A stretch of DNA of 64,000 nucleotides, taken from assembly GCF_000993825.1 (NCBI RefSeq), contig NZ_CP011114.1:1178001-1242000 (forward strand), read 5' to 3'. Numbering within the stretch: position 1 is the first letter of the stretch; each line of letters begins with the position of its first letter. Below the pieces are notes generated by a model. That model searched no databases. It saw only the letters and a list, made by a program, of their open reading frames with translations, and was not told the DNA's origin. Positions 25,496 to 35,565 of this stretch are shown in pieces. The position numbers were made by a program, and so were the translations under genes. The stretch comes from Paenibacillus durus ATCC 35681 (GTDB lineage: Bacteria > Bacillota > Bacilli > Paenibacillales > Paenibacillaceae).

Positions 25496-25999
25496 TCAGA
25501 GCTGCTTGCCCGGCACGATCTCGATCCAAATCTGCAGGACGCCTTCCATGACAAGCATCGTCCTGATGCGGACCGCATACTCCTTGTCGCGTACGAGGTA
25601 CACCTTGCCGCTGAGCAGAAGACGGGCCATTTTGCTGTCCTCGTCGATCTCGAAGACGCTGCGGCCCCTCATCGGCGCGAGGTCGCCGCTCATTTTGAGG
25701 ATTATCTCCTTTACGGTTGCCGGTTCCAGCCCGTTTGCGGTTTCCCTTGATCCGCCGCTTTCGGACCGGATTTTGATTTCCTTGATGACCGTCGAGCTGT
25801 TTTTGTATTTTTTCAGGGTCAGAATATCATTCTTATACTGCTCCAGCTGTACGCGCAGATCCTGATTATCCAGCCAGAGCGCGTTGAATCCCATATGAAA
25901 AATCGTATTGTACACCACGCTGCCGACGATCATCCCCAGCACAAAAATGGCCGACACCTTGGAGAACCGGCGAAACTGCTGAAAGGGCGGAACTCTCAT
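25496..25999 (-). CDS. ytrI: Sporulation membrane protein YtrI
   Basis: This 167-residue protein has one membrane helix near the N-terminus (AIFVLGMIVGSVVYNTIF), a coiled-coil stretch (LRVQLEQYKNDILTLKKY) and a C-terminal globular part rich in beta strands. The layout fits YtrI, a mother-cell protein needed for efficient sporulation in Bacillus. The start is ATG 25999 with GAGGGG upstream, 4 bases after the YtrH stop, so the two genes form an operon divergent from dnaE as in Bacillus. Confidence 0.87.
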   Translation of the reverse strand: MRVPPFQQFRRFSKVSAIFVLGMIVGSVVYNTIFHMGFNALWLDNQDLRVQLEQYKNDILTLKKYKNSSTVIKEIKIRSESGGSRETANGLEPATVKEIILKMSGDLAPMRGRSVFEIDEDSKMARLLLSGKVYLVRDKEYAVRIRTMLVMEGVLQIWIEIVPGKQL

Positions 26000-26003
26000 A
26001 GCA

Positions 26004-26327
26004 TTACCCCTCGCCGCATACCCATTTGACAAGCTCGCTGCCCATATGCGCTCCGAGGAAAGCAAAGACCAGATATAAAATCTGCTTAATGGCCGGAGAC
26101 AGATTGCCGCCCAGCATATTGCTCTCGATGACCCGCATCGGATCGATGGTGCCGCCCACGGCGGCGGCCAGCGCCCAGATTTTGATCCGGTCGGCCACAT
26201 CCAGCATGGTCATCGTCGGCGGCTGGAGCGATACGACCGCCCCGATGCCCCCCAGCATGGCGCCGCCCAGCACGATGCCGAAGGCGATAAAGAAATCGAG
26301 GACGGCCTTGCTTAAAAATACGTTCAT
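26004..26327 (-). CDS. ytrH: Sporulation protein YtrH
   Basis: A 107-residue membrane protein, [19 protein letters not shown] onward, with three hydrophobic segments and the conserved [13 protein letters not shown] block, matching the YtrH sporulation family. The start is ATG 26327 with AAGGAGG upstream. It is the first gene of ytrH-ytrI, divergent from dnaE. In Bacillus the pair is expressed in the mother cell and supports forespore maturation; the mechanism is not known. Confidence 0.9.
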   Translation of the reverse strand: MNVFLSKAVLDFFIAFGIVLGGAMLGGIGAVVSLQPPTMTMLDVADRIKIWALAAAVGGTIDPMRVIESNMLGGNLSPAIKQILYLVFAFLGAHMGSELVKWVCGEG

Positions 26328-26441
26328 ATTAGTCCTCCTTTGCCGGGACGCGGCCCATATCATGCGCTGTTCGCCTGTCCCTGTGCTCTCCCTTCATTCT
26401 ATGGGCCTTTCTCCCTTCAATATGATAAAATAGTTGTATTA

Positions 26442-26458
26442 CCGGACAATTTGTCCGG
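26442..26458. promoter_or_regulatory. Perfect 17-bp palindrome in the dnaE leader
   Basis: CCGGACAA-T-TTGTCCGG lies 22 bases before the dnaE start and about 16 bases after a TATGAT that could be a -10 element (26421-26426). Its placement suits an operator or a short mRNA hairpin. No T run follows. Confidence 0.55.
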
Positions 26459-26480
26459 AAGCGGGAAAGGAAGTGGGATC

Positions 26481-29400
26481 ATGAGTCCTTTCGTGCATCT
26501 GCATGTGCACAGCGAATACAGTTTATTGGACGGGGCGGCGCGCATTGCCGATCTGGTGCGCCGGGCCGGCGAACACGGCATGAAGTCGCTGGCGCTGACC
26601 GATCACGGAGTGATGTACGGGGCGATCCCTTTTTATAAAGCGTGCAAGGAGAACGGCATCAAGCCGATCATCGGCTGCGAGGCCTACCTGACGGCGGGCT
26701 CGCGCCGCGAGCGCGGCAGCCGCAAGGATCCGCCGATTTACCATCTTATCCTGCTCGCGAGGAACGAAGAAGGATACCGCAATCTGATGAGACTCGTCTC
26801 CATCGGCCAACTGGAAGGCTATCACTACAAGCCAAGAATTGACATGGAAGCCCTTGCCGCGCACGCGGAGGGCCTTATTTGTCTAAGCTCCTGCCTTGGC
26901 GGAGAGGTGCCCCAGCATCTGCTTCACGGACGGGACGGCGAGGCGAAGAAGGCGGCGCTGCGGTACAAGGAGATCTTCGGCGAATATTTCTATCTGGAGC
27001 TTCAGGATCACGGAATGCCCGAACAAAAAAGAGTGAATCCTAAGCTGATCGCTCTGGCCGAAGAGACGGGCATCCCCCTGGTCGCCACCAATGACGTGCA
27101 TTACCTGTCCCGGGAGGATTCCGAGGTGCAGGATGTGCTGATCTGCATCGGTACGGGCAAGACGGTGGACGATGAGGAACGGCTGCAAATCGGAACGGAC
27201 CAGCTCTATTTAAAAAGCGGCGAGGAAATGGCCGCGCTGTTTCCGCATGTGCCGGAGGCGATAGCCAATACCGCTGTCATCGCTGACAAATGCAATCTGG
27301 AGCTGGAATTTGGCAGGCATATTCTTCCAGCCTATTCTCCGCTGCCAGGAGGACTGGACGCCGCCGCCTATTTGCGCCGGCTGTGCGAAGCGGGCCTTCA
27401 GGAGCGCTACGGGGACACTCCCCGGTGGAGCTCGGATCAGGAGCGCGGACGCGCGGAGGAGCGGCTGGCCTATGAGCTTGGCGTTATTGAGACGATGGGT
27501 TTCTCCGATTATTTTCTGATCGTCTGGGATTTTATCGCCTTCTGCCACAAGCAGGGCATTGCGACAGGACCCGGAAGGGGCTCGTCCGCAGGCAGCCTCA
27601 CTGCTTACTGCCTGCGCATTACCGATGTTGATCCACTGAAGTACAACCTGCTGTTCGAGCGCTTTCTGAATCCCGAGCGGATCACGATGCCCGATATCGA
27701 CATTGATTTCAGCGACGAGCGGCGCGACGAGGTCATATCCTATGTAGCGGAGAAATACGGCGAAGAGCATGTCGCCCAGATTATTACGTTCGGAACCTTG
27801 GCGGCGCGGGCTGCGGTGCGCGATGTGGGACGGGCGCTGAACCTGCCCTACGGAGAGGTGGACAAAGCGGCGAAGCTGATCCCTGGGACACTCGGCATCA
27901 GCATCGCGCGGGCGCTTGAGAGCAGTCCGGATCTCAAGGCGCTGTACCAAGGCAATCCGAAGACCCGGGATCTGCTGGACATGGCGATGAAGGTGGAGGG
28001 CATGCCAAGACATGCCTCGACGCATGCCGCCGGGGTCGTCATTTCCCGGGGGCCGCTTACCGATGCCGTCCCGCTGCAGGAGGGCAATGAGGGAACGGCC
28101 TTGACCCAATATTCGATGGAGCACTTGGAGAGCATAGGGCTGCTGAAGATGGATTTTCTGGGCCTCAGAACGCTATCGATTATCGAGCGGTGCATGAACT
28201 GGATCGGACAGATGACCGGCAGCACGCCGGATTTCCGGGAGATCCCCGATGACGACGAAGCGACGTATGCGATGCTGGGCCACGGTGAGACGACGGGCGT
28301 GTTCCAACTGGAGTCGGCGGGCATTCGCCGGGTACTCAAGGATCTGAAGCCGACCGTGTTCGAAGATATCATTTCGGTGCTGGCGCTGTACCGGCCGGGT
28401 CCGATGGAATTTATTCCGAAATATATTCAGGGCAAGCACGGGCTTGCCGAAGTGGAATATCCCCACCCCGATCTAATCCCGATCCTGTCCGATACTTACG
28501 GCATTATCGTCTATCAGGAGCAGATCATGCAGATCGCATCGGCGATGGCCGGATTTTCGCTTGGCGAAGCGGATTTGCTGCGCAGAGCCGTATCCAAGAA
28601 GAAGCGCGAGACGCTGGACCGCGAGCGCGGCCATTTTGTGAAGGGAAGCCTGAAGCATGGCTACGGGGAGGCCGACGCGAACGCGGTCTACGACATGATC
28701 GTGCGCTTTGCCGATTACGGCTTCCCCCGCGCCCATGCCGCAGCTTACGGCGTGCTGGCCTTCCAGACGGCGTACCTCAAGGCCCATTATCCGGTGCAGT
28801 TCATGGCCTCGATGCTGACGGCGGTGACGGGCGTTCACCGCAAGGTGGCGGAGTATGTGCTGGAATGCTGGCGCATGGGGATTGGCGTACTGCCGCCGGA
28901 TGTGAACTTGAGCGGCGTGCTGTTCACGCCGGTGGACGGCGGCAGCGGCTCGGGCGGACATATCCGCTTCGGGCTGGCAGCGATTAAGAATGTCGGTACG
29001 CTGGCCGTGGAGAGCATACTGGAAGCCCGGAAGGAGCGGCCCTTTGACAGCCTGCTCGATTTCTGCCGCCGCGTTGATCTGAGGGTCTGCAACAAGCGCG
29101 TCGTGGAATCGCTGATCCAGGCGGGGGCTTTTGACAGCCTGCCCGGGCACCGGGCGCAGCTGCTGGCGATGCTGGACGAGACGGTGGATGCTGCCGCCAA
29201 ATGGCGCAAGGAGCGCGAGGAGCTGCAAATCCAGCTGTTCGACGACCTCGTCGAAATGCCGAACTGGGATATCCGGTATCCCGATATTCCGCAGTTTACG
29301 GCGGGACAGCAGCTTGAGCTGGAGCGCGAACTGCTCGGCCTGTATCTATCGGGCCACCCGCTCGACGACTTCGCGGAGCTGCTGGAGGAACCGGGGATTT

Positions 29401-30140
29401 CGCGGTTGATGGATCTCGGCGAAGCTCCCGATGAGAGCGTGACGGTTACGGCGGGAATGGTCGTATCTGTCAAGGAAATTATGACAAAGGCCGGCAAGGC
29501 GATGGCCTTTGTCGAATGGGAAGACCAGATCGAGCGCTGTGAGGTCGTGCTCTTCCCCGAGGTGTGGAAGCGCAGCCGAGCGCTTGTCGCCAAGGGCGCG
29601 CTGCTTGCTCTGCGCGCCAAGGTGCAGCAGCAGGACGAAGGCTTCAAGCTGCTGGCCGACGAGGTAGCGCAGCTGTCGCCGGAGACGCTGCGCGGCCTGC
29701 TGCAGCGGCGCGCGGCCATGGCTGCGCGGCCGCAAGGGCACGGCCGGGCCGCGCCGGGTGGCCCCGGCGCGCCGGGCGCGGCGGCTGCTGCGCCTGCCGC
29801 GGCCAATGGCCCGGCCGCAGGCCGCAGCCGCCCCGCCGGGCCGCAGGGCGGCCCGCAGGCTCCCGCGCGGGCTGCGCGCCCGGCGGCGGCGCAGCCGGCG
29901 GACAGACCCGCCGGCCAGCGCGCCTACATCAAAATCACGGCCGCCTCGGAGGACGGCGGCCTGCTGCCGCAGCTGAAAGAGCTGCTGCAGCGTCATCCCG
30001 GAGCGGTTCCCACGCTCCTGTTCTACGAGCGGGAGCAGAAGCTGATCGCGCTTAGCGACAGCTTCCGGATCAAACCGTCGCCGGAGCTGTTTGCTCTTGT
30101 CGAACTGGTCTTAGGACCAGGCACAATAAGAATAAAATAA
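26481..30140 (+). CDS. dnaE: DNA polymerase III alpha subunit DnaE
   Basis: A replicative C-family DNA polymerase of 1219 residues; in Firmicutes DnaE works with PolC, extending primers. The N-terminal PHP domain starts [18 protein letters not shown]. The polymerase core holds [11 protein letters not shown] (about 363) and [13 protein letters not shown] (about 403, catalytic Asp residues). Helix-hairpin-helix and OB regions follow. Between the OB region and the C-terminal 60 residues is an unusual Ala/Pro/Gly-rich linker of about 75 residues (roughly 29710-29930). The start is ATG 26481 after AAAGGAAG. Confidence 0.97.
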   Translation: MSPFVHLHVHSEYSLLDGAARIADLVRRAGEHGMKSLALTDHGVMYGAIPFYKACKENGIKPIIGCEAYLTAGSRRERGSRKDPPIYHLILLARNEEGYRNLMRLVSIGQLEGYHYKPRIDMEALAAHAEGLICLSSCLGGEVPQHLLHGRDGEAKKAALRYKEIFGEYFYLELQDHGMPEQKRVNPKLIALAEETGIPLVATNDVHYLSREDSEVQDVLICIGTGKTVDDEERLQIGTDQLYLKSGEEMAALFPHVPEAIANTAVIADKCNLELEFGRHILPAYSPLPGGLDAAAYLRRLCEAGLQERYGDTPRWSSDQERGRAEERLAYELGVIETMGFSDYFLIVWDFIAFCHKQGIATGPGRGSSAGSLTAYCLRITDVDPLKYNLLFERFLNPERITMPDIDIDFSDERRDEVISYVAEKYGEEHVAQIITFGTLAARAAVRDVGRALNLPYGEVDKAAKLIPGTLGISIARALESSPDLKALYQGNPKTRDLLDMAMKVEGMPRHASTHAAGVVISRGPLTDAVPLQEGNEGTALTQYSMEHLESIGLLKMDFLGLRTLSIIERCMNWIGQMTGSTPDFREIPDDDEATYAMLGHGETTGVFQLESAGIRRVLKDLKPTVFEDIISVLALYRPGPMEFIPKYIQGKHGLAEVEYPHPDLIPILSDTYGIIVYQEQIMQIASAMAGFSLGEADLLRRAVSKKKRETLDRERGHFVKGSLKHGYGEADANAVYDMIVRFADYGFPRAHAAAYGVLAFQTAYLKAHYPVQFMASMLTAVTGVHRKVAEYVLECWRMGIGVLPPDVNLSGVLFTPVDGGSGSGGHIRFGLAAIKNVGTLAVESILEARKERPFDSLLDFCRRVDLRVCNKRVVESLIQAGAFDSLPGHRAQLLAMLDETVDAAAKWRKEREELQIQLFDDLVEMPNWDIRYPDIPQFTAGQQLELERELLGLYLSGHPLDDFAELLEEPGISRLMDLGEAPDESVTVTAGMVVSVKEIMTKAGKAMAFVEWEDQIERCEVVLFPEVWKRSRALVAKGALLALRAKVQQQDEGFKLLADEVAQLSPETLRGLLQRRAAMAARPQGHGRAAPGGPGAPGAAAAAPAAANGPAAGRSRPAGPQGGPQAPARAARPAAAQPADRPAGQRAYIKITAASEDGGLLPQLKELLQRHPGAVPTLLFYEREQKLIALSDSFRIKPSPELFALVELVLGPGTIRIK

Positions 30141-30202
30141 GAACATTTCGGCCTTTTTTCGCATACATTAGGGAACCACAGGCTTCACTTGCGGAAAGGG
30201 GA

Positions 30203-30721
30203 ATGATGATGTCCTATGAGCTGGCGGTGGATTTGTTGGAGCGCAGAGGCGTTTCCATTGATTCGATTGCCGAGATCGTATACACGCTGCAATCGTCCTA
30301 TTATCCGGGTTTAAGCGGGGAGGAGTGCGTAGCGAGCGTCAAGGCCGTCCTGGGCAAAAGAGAGGTGCAGTACACGCTGATGACGGGCATTACGCTGGAT
30401 GAGCTGGCGGAGAAGAAGCAGCTGCCGCAGCCGTTTCAGGCGATCATGGAAGCCGATGAGTCGCTTTACGGGGCGGATGAGACATTGGCCCTGGGCATCA
30501 CCGGCGTATACGGCATGATCGGTCTGACCGGTTTCGGTTATTTGGACAAGATCAAGCTGGGCGTCATCGGGGCCCTGAACGGCCGGAAGGACGGAATTCA
30601 TGTCTTTCTCGACGATCTGGTCGCCGGCATAGCCGCCGCTGCTTCCGCAAGAATCGCGCATCGCCACGAAGGGGCCAGGGTGTATCCCGCCCGCGTAAAT
30701 CCGGAGGAAATTGAGCCGTAA
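30203..30721 (+). CDS. Phosphatidylglycerophosphatase A-like protein (YutG type)
   Basis: A PgpA-fold protein of 172 residues; the family removes phosphate from phosphatidylglycerophosphate, and YutG of Bacillus is the nearest type. It begins MMMSYELAVDLLERRG, has GVYGMIGLTGFGYLDKIKLG and ends with the conserved HVFLDDLVAGIAAAASARIAH. It lacks the strong transmembrane helices of proteobacterial PgpA. Three in-frame ATGs lie at 30203-30211 behind GGAAAGGGG; the first or third could be used. Confidence 0.85.
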   Translation: MMMSYELAVDLLERRGVSIDSIAEIVYTLQSSYYPGLSGEECVASVKAVLGKREVQYTLMTGITLDELAEKKQLPQPFQAIMEADESLYGADETLALGITGVYGMIGLTGFGYLDKIKLGVIGALNGRKDGIHVFLDDLVAGIAAAASARIAHRHEGARVYPARVNPEEIEP

Positions 30722-30791
30722 AGCATAAATCGGACGCGGTCTTTCCCGCGTTCCTCTCTTCCCTCTTCTGTTGCAGGAAAAAAGAAAACTG

Positions 30792-30800
30792 TGTTATCAT
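30792..30800 (+). promoter_or_regulatory. Extended -10 promoter
   Basis: TGTTATCAT (TGnTATCAT) precedes the small gene at 30857 by about 57 bases; a weak TTGCAG lies 18 bases upstream of the TATCAT hexamer. Confidence 0.45.
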
Positions 30801-30856
30801 GATTCCAATATACGGGATACGGCTTTGGAATCGAGATGGGGAGGCCTCGTCAGGAC

Positions 30857-31045
30857 ATGTGGACGGTAATTTATATTGCGCCTACCGCCAAAGTGGCGGA
30901 TATGATTAAGAGCAAGTTGACAGATGAAGGATTTCTGGTAAAATGCCGTCCTGTCAATATGTCCAAGCAGCAGTTTGAGATTCTGGTTCCTTCCGGTGAG
31001 CTTGATGAAGTGCAGGAAGTGCTTAACCTGATTCTGCATCCCTAG
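30857..31045 (+). CDS. Small conserved-looking protein, DUF2007-like pattern
   Basis: A 62-residue soluble protein, MWTVIYIAPTAKVADMIKSK onward, with FLVKCRPV and FEILVPSGELDEVQEVLN. The pattern of a beta strand, a helix with L-x-x-EGF, then a VP-x-x-x-L-x-x-x-x-x-L helix resembles the DUF2007 'signal transducing' fold, but this is a weak resemblance made by eye. I choose ATG 30857; GGGGAGG at 30838-30844 is rather far (12 bases). It lies between yutG and accD. Function unknown. Confidence 0.65.
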   Translation: MWTVIYIAPTAKVADMIKSKLTDEGFLVKCRPVNMSKQQFEILVPSGELDEVQEVLNLILHP

Positions 31046-31046
31046 A

Positions 31047-31074
31047 TTGACATCATGAGAGCAGTGATTACAAT
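31047..31074 (+). promoter_or_regulatory. Sigma-A promoter of accDA
   Basis: TTGACA, a 16-base spacer and TACAAT, about 46 bases before the accD start. It begins just after the stop of the small upstream gene. Confidence 0.8.
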
Positions 31075-31119
31075 GTAGATGCTGCCTTACGCAAATAAAC
31101 GGCTGAAGAGGTGCGACTC

Positions 31120-32013
31120 TTGTTCAAAGATTTGTTTCAGAAAAAACGGAAATATGCGACGGTTCCTTCGCAGCGTCTGGAGCAAGCGAACATACCGGCG
31201 GAAGGGGAACGCCCTAAGCGGGAAATTCCCGAAGGGCTGATGAGCAAGTGTCCCAAATGCGGATCGATCCAGTACAGCAAAGAGCTGGAGAAGAATCTCA
31301 AGGTATGTACGGCCTGCGGCCATCATATGCGGCTGAACGCTCCCGAAAGAATTGCCATAACGCTTGATCCGGGGAGTTTTATCGAGTTCGACGCAGGGAT
31401 GGTATCTGTGGACCCGCTTCAATTCCCGGGATACAGCACGAAGCTCGAGCAGCAGAAGCTGAAATCGGGCCAACTTGACGCCGTCATTACGGGACAGGGA
31501 AGCATTGAAGGGCATATGGTTATTGTGGCGGTTATGAATTTTGAATTTTTTACAGGCAGCATGGGCTCGGTGGTCGGGGAGAAAATTACCCGTGCCATCG
31601 AGGAAGCGACTGAAAGAAAGCTGCCCATGGTTATATTCTCGACTTCCGGCGGAGCCCGGATGCAGGAGAGCATCCTAAGCCTGATGCAAATGGCGAAGAC
31701 CAGCGCGGCGCTGGCGCGTTTCGGCGAGTCCGGAGGATTATACATATCCGTAATTACGGACCCGACGACGGGCGGCGTGTCCGCAAGCTTTGCGACGCTG
31801 GGGGATATTAACATCGCGGAGCCGGGAGCCGTATTCGGGTTTGCCGGACGAATCGTCATCGAACAGACGATCCGCCAGAAGCTGCCGGATGATTTCCAGA
31901 CGGCGGAGTTCAATTTACAGCACGGCCAGCTCGATCTGGTGGTGCACCGGAAGGAAATGCGTTCTAAGCTCGGCAAAATTCTGGAGCTTCATGACGTGAA
32001 GGGGGGATTCTAG
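31120..32013 (+). CDS. accD: Acetyl-CoA carboxylase carboxyltransferase beta subunit AccD
   Basis: AccD with AccA transfers the carboxyl group from biotin to acetyl-CoA, giving malonyl-CoA for fatty acid synthesis. A zinc ribbon is visible (C44, C47, C63, C66; CPKC and CTAC). The crotonase-fold core holds [10 protein letters not shown] and [13 protein letters not shown] prefer TTG 31120 ([17 protein letters not shown]), spaced 6 bases from GAGGTG, over GTG 31111, which lies inside that ribosome binding site. The gene is followed after one base by accA. Confidence 0.95.
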   Translation: MFKDLFQKKRKYATVPSQRLEQANIPAEGERPKREIPEGLMSKCPKCGSIQYSKELEKNLKVCTACGHHMRLNAPERIAITLDPGSFIEFDAGMVSVDPLQFPGYSTKLEQQKLKSGQLDAVITGQGSIEGHMVIVAVMNFEFFTGSMGSVVGEKITRAIEEATERKLPMVIFSTSGGARMQESILSLMQMAKTSAALARFGESGGLYISVITDPTTGGVSASFATLGDINIAEPGAVFGFAGRIVIEQTIRQKLPDDFQTAEFNLQHGQLDLVVHRKEMRSKLGKILELHDVKGGF

Positions 32014-32014
32014 A

Positions 32015-33019
32015 ATGGCGGGGGACTTGCCTTTTGAAAAACCTCTCGTTGATATGCGCAAGAAAATTACGGAGTTAAAACAGTTTGGGGAAGAAAAAGG
32101 GATTGATTTCACCGACGAAATCGCCCGGCTGGAAGAACGCTACAAGCTGCTGGAAGAGGAGATCTATTCGAATATCTCCCCCTCGCAGAAAATGCACCTG
32201 GCCCGGCACCACGGCCGTCCGACCTCGCTGGATTTGATCGGGCTTATCTTTACCGATTTTATCGAACTGCACGGGGACCGGCTGTTCGGCGACGACCTTG
32301 CGGTTGTCGGCGGCATCGCGAAGCTGGAGGGAATACCGGTTACCGTGATTGGACAGCAGCGCGGCAAGGATACGAAGGACAATATCGCCAGATTTTTCGG
32401 CAGTGCGCATCCCGAAGGCTTCCGAAAGGCGCTTCGGCTGATGCAGCAGGCGGACAAGTTCCGGCGGCCGATCATTACGTTCATCGATACGAAGGGCGCT
32501 TATCCCGGCAACACTGCGGAGGAGCGGGGCCAATCGGAGGCGATTGCCCGCAATCTGCGCGAAATGTCCGGGCTCGGCGTGCCTGTCGTCTGCGTCGTTA
32601 TCGGTGAAGGCGGCAGCGGCGGTGCGCTGGCGATGGCCGTGGGCAACCGCGTGCTGATGCTGGAGCATGCCATTTACTCCGTCATTTCACCGAATGGCGC
32701 CGCGTCGATATTGTGGAAGGACGCCGCGAAGGCCGATCAGGCGGCGGAGGCGATGAAGATTACCGCCGACGATTTGCTAGCGATGGAAGTCATCGAGGAG
32801 ATGATCCCCGAGCCCAAGGGCGGCGCACACCGCGATTACGGGACTACTGCGGCGTCCATCAAGGATGCCCTCGTCCGGCATTTGCATGATTTAGCCAGTC
32901 TGGATGCGGACGAGCTTAGGGAAGACCGTTACCGGAAATTCCGTAAGATCGGGGAGTTCGCGGAATCGCAGGCGGCGGAAGAGGTCTTTACCGAGGAACC
33001 GGCGCTCAGTCCGGAGTAA
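32015..33019 (+). CDS. accA: Acetyl-CoA carboxylase carboxyltransferase alpha subunit AccA
   Basis: The alpha subunit (334 residues) pairs with AccD in an alpha2-beta2 carboxyltransferase. The helical N-terminus ([18 protein letters not shown]) is followed by the crotonase-like core with [19 protein letters not shown] and [21 protein letters not shown] precedes the ATG, and only one base separates it from accD. In Bacillus pfkA follows; here the next gene is pyk, with a repeat element between. Confidence 0.97.
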   Translation: MAGDLPFEKPLVDMRKKITELKQFGEEKGIDFTDEIARLEERYKLLEEEIYSNISPSQKMHLARHHGRPTSLDLIGLIFTDFIELHGDRLFGDDLAVVGGIAKLEGIPVTVIGQQRGKDTKDNIARFFGSAHPEGFRKALRLMQQADKFRRPIITFIDTKGAYPGNTAEERGQSEAIARNLREMSGLGVPVVCVVIGEGGSGGALAMAVGNRVLMLEHAIYSVISPNGAASILWKDAAKADQAAEAMKITADDLLAMEVIEEMIPEPKGGAHRDYGTTAASIKDALVRHLHDLASLDADELREDRYRKFRKIGEFAESQAAEEVFTEEPALSPE

Positions 33020-33040
33020 CCGCATTTTCTTTGCCCAAGG

Positions 33041-33138
33041 CCATCTATAAGTTTTTTACGCTTATAGATGGCCTTATATTTCTACGAGAAACGGGTGCCC
33101 TCCTCCTGCGAGGACGGCGCAGCCGTTTTCTTCTTGTT
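33041..33138. repeat. Dispersed intergenic repeat, copy D
   Basis: Here the left stem has become a near-perfect hairpin (GGCCATCTATAAG and CTTATAGATGGCC), which keeps pairing although the sequence differs from copy B. It continues with CTTATATTTCTACGAGAAACG and ends GGACGGCGCAGCCGTTTTCT. It occupies the accA-pyk gap (33020-33330); the remainder of that gap has no gene and no clear promoter. Confidence 0.72.
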
Positions 33139-33330
33139 TGGCTGCACCGCCGCTAATTTGTACGAAAAAGCCGCAGAAACATTGATTTTAATGTCCGGTT
33201 GAAGTAATATTCATAAGGGCGCAGTCAATACTGCATTATGACATAGTTCCTATTCATTTGGACAACTTTGTAGTAGATTTTGTAGTTGGAAAAAGTGTAG
33301 ACAGAGAAACGAAAAAACGGAGGAAAACTA

Positions 33331-34752
33331 ATGCGGAAAAGTAAAATTGTATGTACGATTGGTCCTGCAAGTGAATCGTTGGAGAACATCAAGAAATTGA
33401 TCCTGGCCGGAATGAATGTGGCACGTCTGAACTTCTCCCACGGTGATTTTGAAGAGCATGGAGCACGGATTACGAACATCCGTCAAGCATGTAAGGAACT
33501 GAACAAGACGGTTGCCATCCTGCTCGATACGAAAGGACCTGAGATTCGTACAGGCAAGCTCGAAGTGGAACCAATTGAACTGGTGCAGGACGAGTATCTG
33601 ACCCTGACTACGGAAGAGATTCTTGGCGATAAAAATCGTATTTCCATAACTTATTCCGATCTTCCTAAAGATGTTCAAGTAGGCTCCACAATTCTTATTG
33701 ACGACGGCCTCATCGGGCTCACTGTTGTCGACGTTCAAGGTACAGAAATCAAGACCCGTATTGTCAATGGCGGCACAATCAAGAGCAAGAAGGGCGTTAA
33801 CGTGCCTGGAGTTGCTATTTCCCTGCCTGGTATTACGGAAAAAGACACCAACGATATCATTTTCGGGATCGAACAGGACATCGATTTTATCGCCGCTTCC
33901 TTCGTTCGCAAAGCTAGCGATGTTAAGGAAATTCGCGATCTTCTCGAGAAGCATAACGCGAGCCACATTCAAATCATCTCCAAAATTGAAAATCAGCAAG
34001 GTGTCGATAACCTTGATGAAATTCTGGCGGCTTCCGACGGCCTGATGGTTGCCCGCGGCGACCTTGGCGTGGAAATTCCGGCGGAAGAAGTACCGCTAGC
34101 ACAGAAACTGATGATTCAAAAATGTAACATTGCAGGCAAACCGGTAATCACCGCTACGCAAATGCTCGATTCCATGCAGCGCAACCCGCGTCCAACCCGC
34201 GCAGAAGCGAGTGACGTGGCTAACGCTATCTTCGACGGAACCGACGCTATCATGCTGTCCGGTGAAACGGCTGCAGGTAAATATCCGGTAGAATCGGTAC
34301 TGACAATGTCCCGTATCGCCGAAAAAGCGGAATCCGCACTGAACCACCGTGATATCTTCCTGAAGCAGCAAATTGCCCAGAAGACGACAGTAACGGAAGC
34401 GATCAGCCAATCCGTAGCCATCTCGGCGCTGGATCTGAATGCCAAAGCGATCATTTCCTCCACGGTCAGCGGACATACCGCCCGCGTGGTTTCGAAGTAC
34501 CGTCCGGTATCTCCGATCATCGCGGTAACGACTCAAGATAGAACAATGCGTCAGCTTGCTCTCGTATGGGGCGTAACTCCGGTTAAAGGATCGCCGGCAT
34601 CGTCCACCGATGAGCTTCTGGAAACGGCTGTTCAAGGCGGCAAAGATTCCGGTCTTGTCCAAGCCGGCGACCTTGTCGTGATTACGGCAGGTATTCCGCT
34701 CGGACATTCCGGTTCCACGAACCTGGTAAAAGTTGAGCAAATTGCCGACTAA
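33331..34752 (+). CDS. pyk: Pyruvate kinase
   Basis: Converts phosphoenolpyruvate and ADP to pyruvate and ATP. The 473-residue chain has [16 protein letters not shown] at the N-terminus, [11 protein letters not shown], the inserted B domain, the active-site block [12 protein letters not shown] and TATQMLDSM. It ends after the allosteric C domain, so it lacks the extra PEP-utiliser-like C-terminal domain found in Bacillus pyruvate kinase (about 585 residues). GGAGG precedes the ATG. A strong terminator follows. Confidence 0.97.
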   Translation: MRKSKIVCTIGPASESLENIKKLILAGMNVARLNFSHGDFEEHGARITNIRQACKELNKTVAILLDTKGPEIRTGKLEVEPIELVQDEYLTLTTEEILGDKNRISITYSDLPKDVQVGSTILIDDGLIGLTVVDVQGTEIKTRIVNGGTIKSKKGVNVPGVAISLPGITEKDTNDIIFGIEQDIDFIAASFVRKASDVKEIRDLLEKHNASHIQIISKIENQQGVDNLDEILAASDGLMVARGDLGVEIPAEEVPLAQKLMIQKCNIAGKPVITATQMLDSMQRNPRPTRAEASDVANAIFDGTDAIMLSGETAAGKYPVESVLTMSRIAEKAESALNHRDIFLKQQIAQKTTVTEAISQSVAISALDLNAKAIISSTVSGHTARVVSKYRPVSPIIAVTTQDRTMRQLALVWGVTPVKGSPASSTDELLETAVQGGKDSGLVQAGDLVVITAGIPLGHSGSTNLVKVEQIAD

Positions 34753-34808
34753 TTTGCCGATAACGCATATTGAAATTTAGCAATATTGCAAGCTATAAGA
34801 TTCGAAAT

Positions 34809-34841
34809 AAAAGCAATGGCATCTTTTGCCATTGCTTTTTG
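34809..34841 (+). terminator. Terminator after pyk
   Basis: AAGCAATGGCA pairs with TGCCATTGCTT, followed by a T run. Confidence 0.92.
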
Positions 34842-34950
34842 CTTGGTAATGATTCAATACCATTTCCATCTATGGGAGTATCCGGATGATGCTTGGCTTC
34901 GGTGCTCCCGCAGAAAGCAGCCAGCGGCGGCTGAAGGACTTAGCGCGCAA

Positions 34951-34977
34951 CTTGAAATATAAGACTGAATAAGCTAT
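34951..34977. repeat. Dispersed intergenic repeat, fragment E
   Basis: CTTGAAATATAAGACTGAAT followed by AAGCTATTT matches the left end of copy C (20613-20635) and then diverges. It lies just upstream of the thioesterase gene. Confidence 0.45.
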
Positions 34978-35007
34978 TTTAGATCAAGGGAAAGGAGGAG
35001 ATCATGC

Positions 35008-35565
35008 GTGGAAACCCAAGATTTTTTGCCGGGCCTCTGGCATGCCGCCTTCTTGAGGGTTCGTTACCAAGAGAGCGATCAGATGGGCGTAGTATACCAT
35101 TCCAATTATTTGAACTGGTTTGAAATCGGACGGACCGAAATGCTGCGCGGACTCGGCTTTTCTTATCTTGAACTGGAGAACCGGGGGTTGCTGCTTCCGG
35201 TCACCTCGGCAGAACTGCAATTCAAGCGGTCCGCAAAATATGACGATACAATCGCCGTCTATGCCCGCATGTCGTCGTTTACGCCTCTTCGGCTAACTTT
35301 CGAATATGAGGTACGGCGGGCATCCGGCCCGGAACTGACCGGCGCAGGCTTGTATGGATCGGATGCCGCTGTTCCGCATAACAATAATGGGCTTTCATTT
35401 GCTTCTGGCTTCCAAGCCTCGGCAGCCGGAGAACTGCTCGTTACCGGCTCCACCGGCCATGCCTGGGTAAACCGGGAGCTGAGGCCCGTACGGCTGGACA
35501 GAGCATTGCCTGAAGTTTATGGCGCAATCGTGACGGCGCTGCGTACAGAAAAGAGGACGATATGA
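35008..35565 (+). CDS. YbgC-type acyl-CoA thioesterase (hotdog fold) with an insertion
   Basis: A 4HBT-family thioesterase. The active-site block RYQESDQMGVVYHSNYLNWF carries the catalytic Asp and is typical of YbgC/FadM. The protein is 185 residues, against 130-140 usual, because about 30 extra residues (GPELTGAGLYGSDAAVPHNN and following) interrupt the strand region before GELLVTGSTGHAWV. Start GTG 35008 with AAAGGAGG upstream. Its stop overlaps the fxsA start by four bases (ATGA). The acyl substrate is unknown. Confidence 0.87.
   Translation: METQDFLPGLWHAAFLRVRYQESDQMGVVYHSNYLNWFEIGRTEMLRGLGFSYLELENRGLLLPVTSAELQFKRSAKYDDTIAVYARMSSFTPLRLTFEYEVRRASGPELTGAGLYGSDAAVPHNNNGLSFASGFQASAAGELLVTGSTGHAWVNRELRPVRLDRALPEVYGAIVTALRTEKRTI

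Noticed and set aside
27210..28124. 304-residue minus-strand open frame within dnaE
   Set aside because: It is antisense to conserved polymerase motifs and has no RBS. The long frames at 28473-29228 and 28835-29806 are rejected for the same reason.
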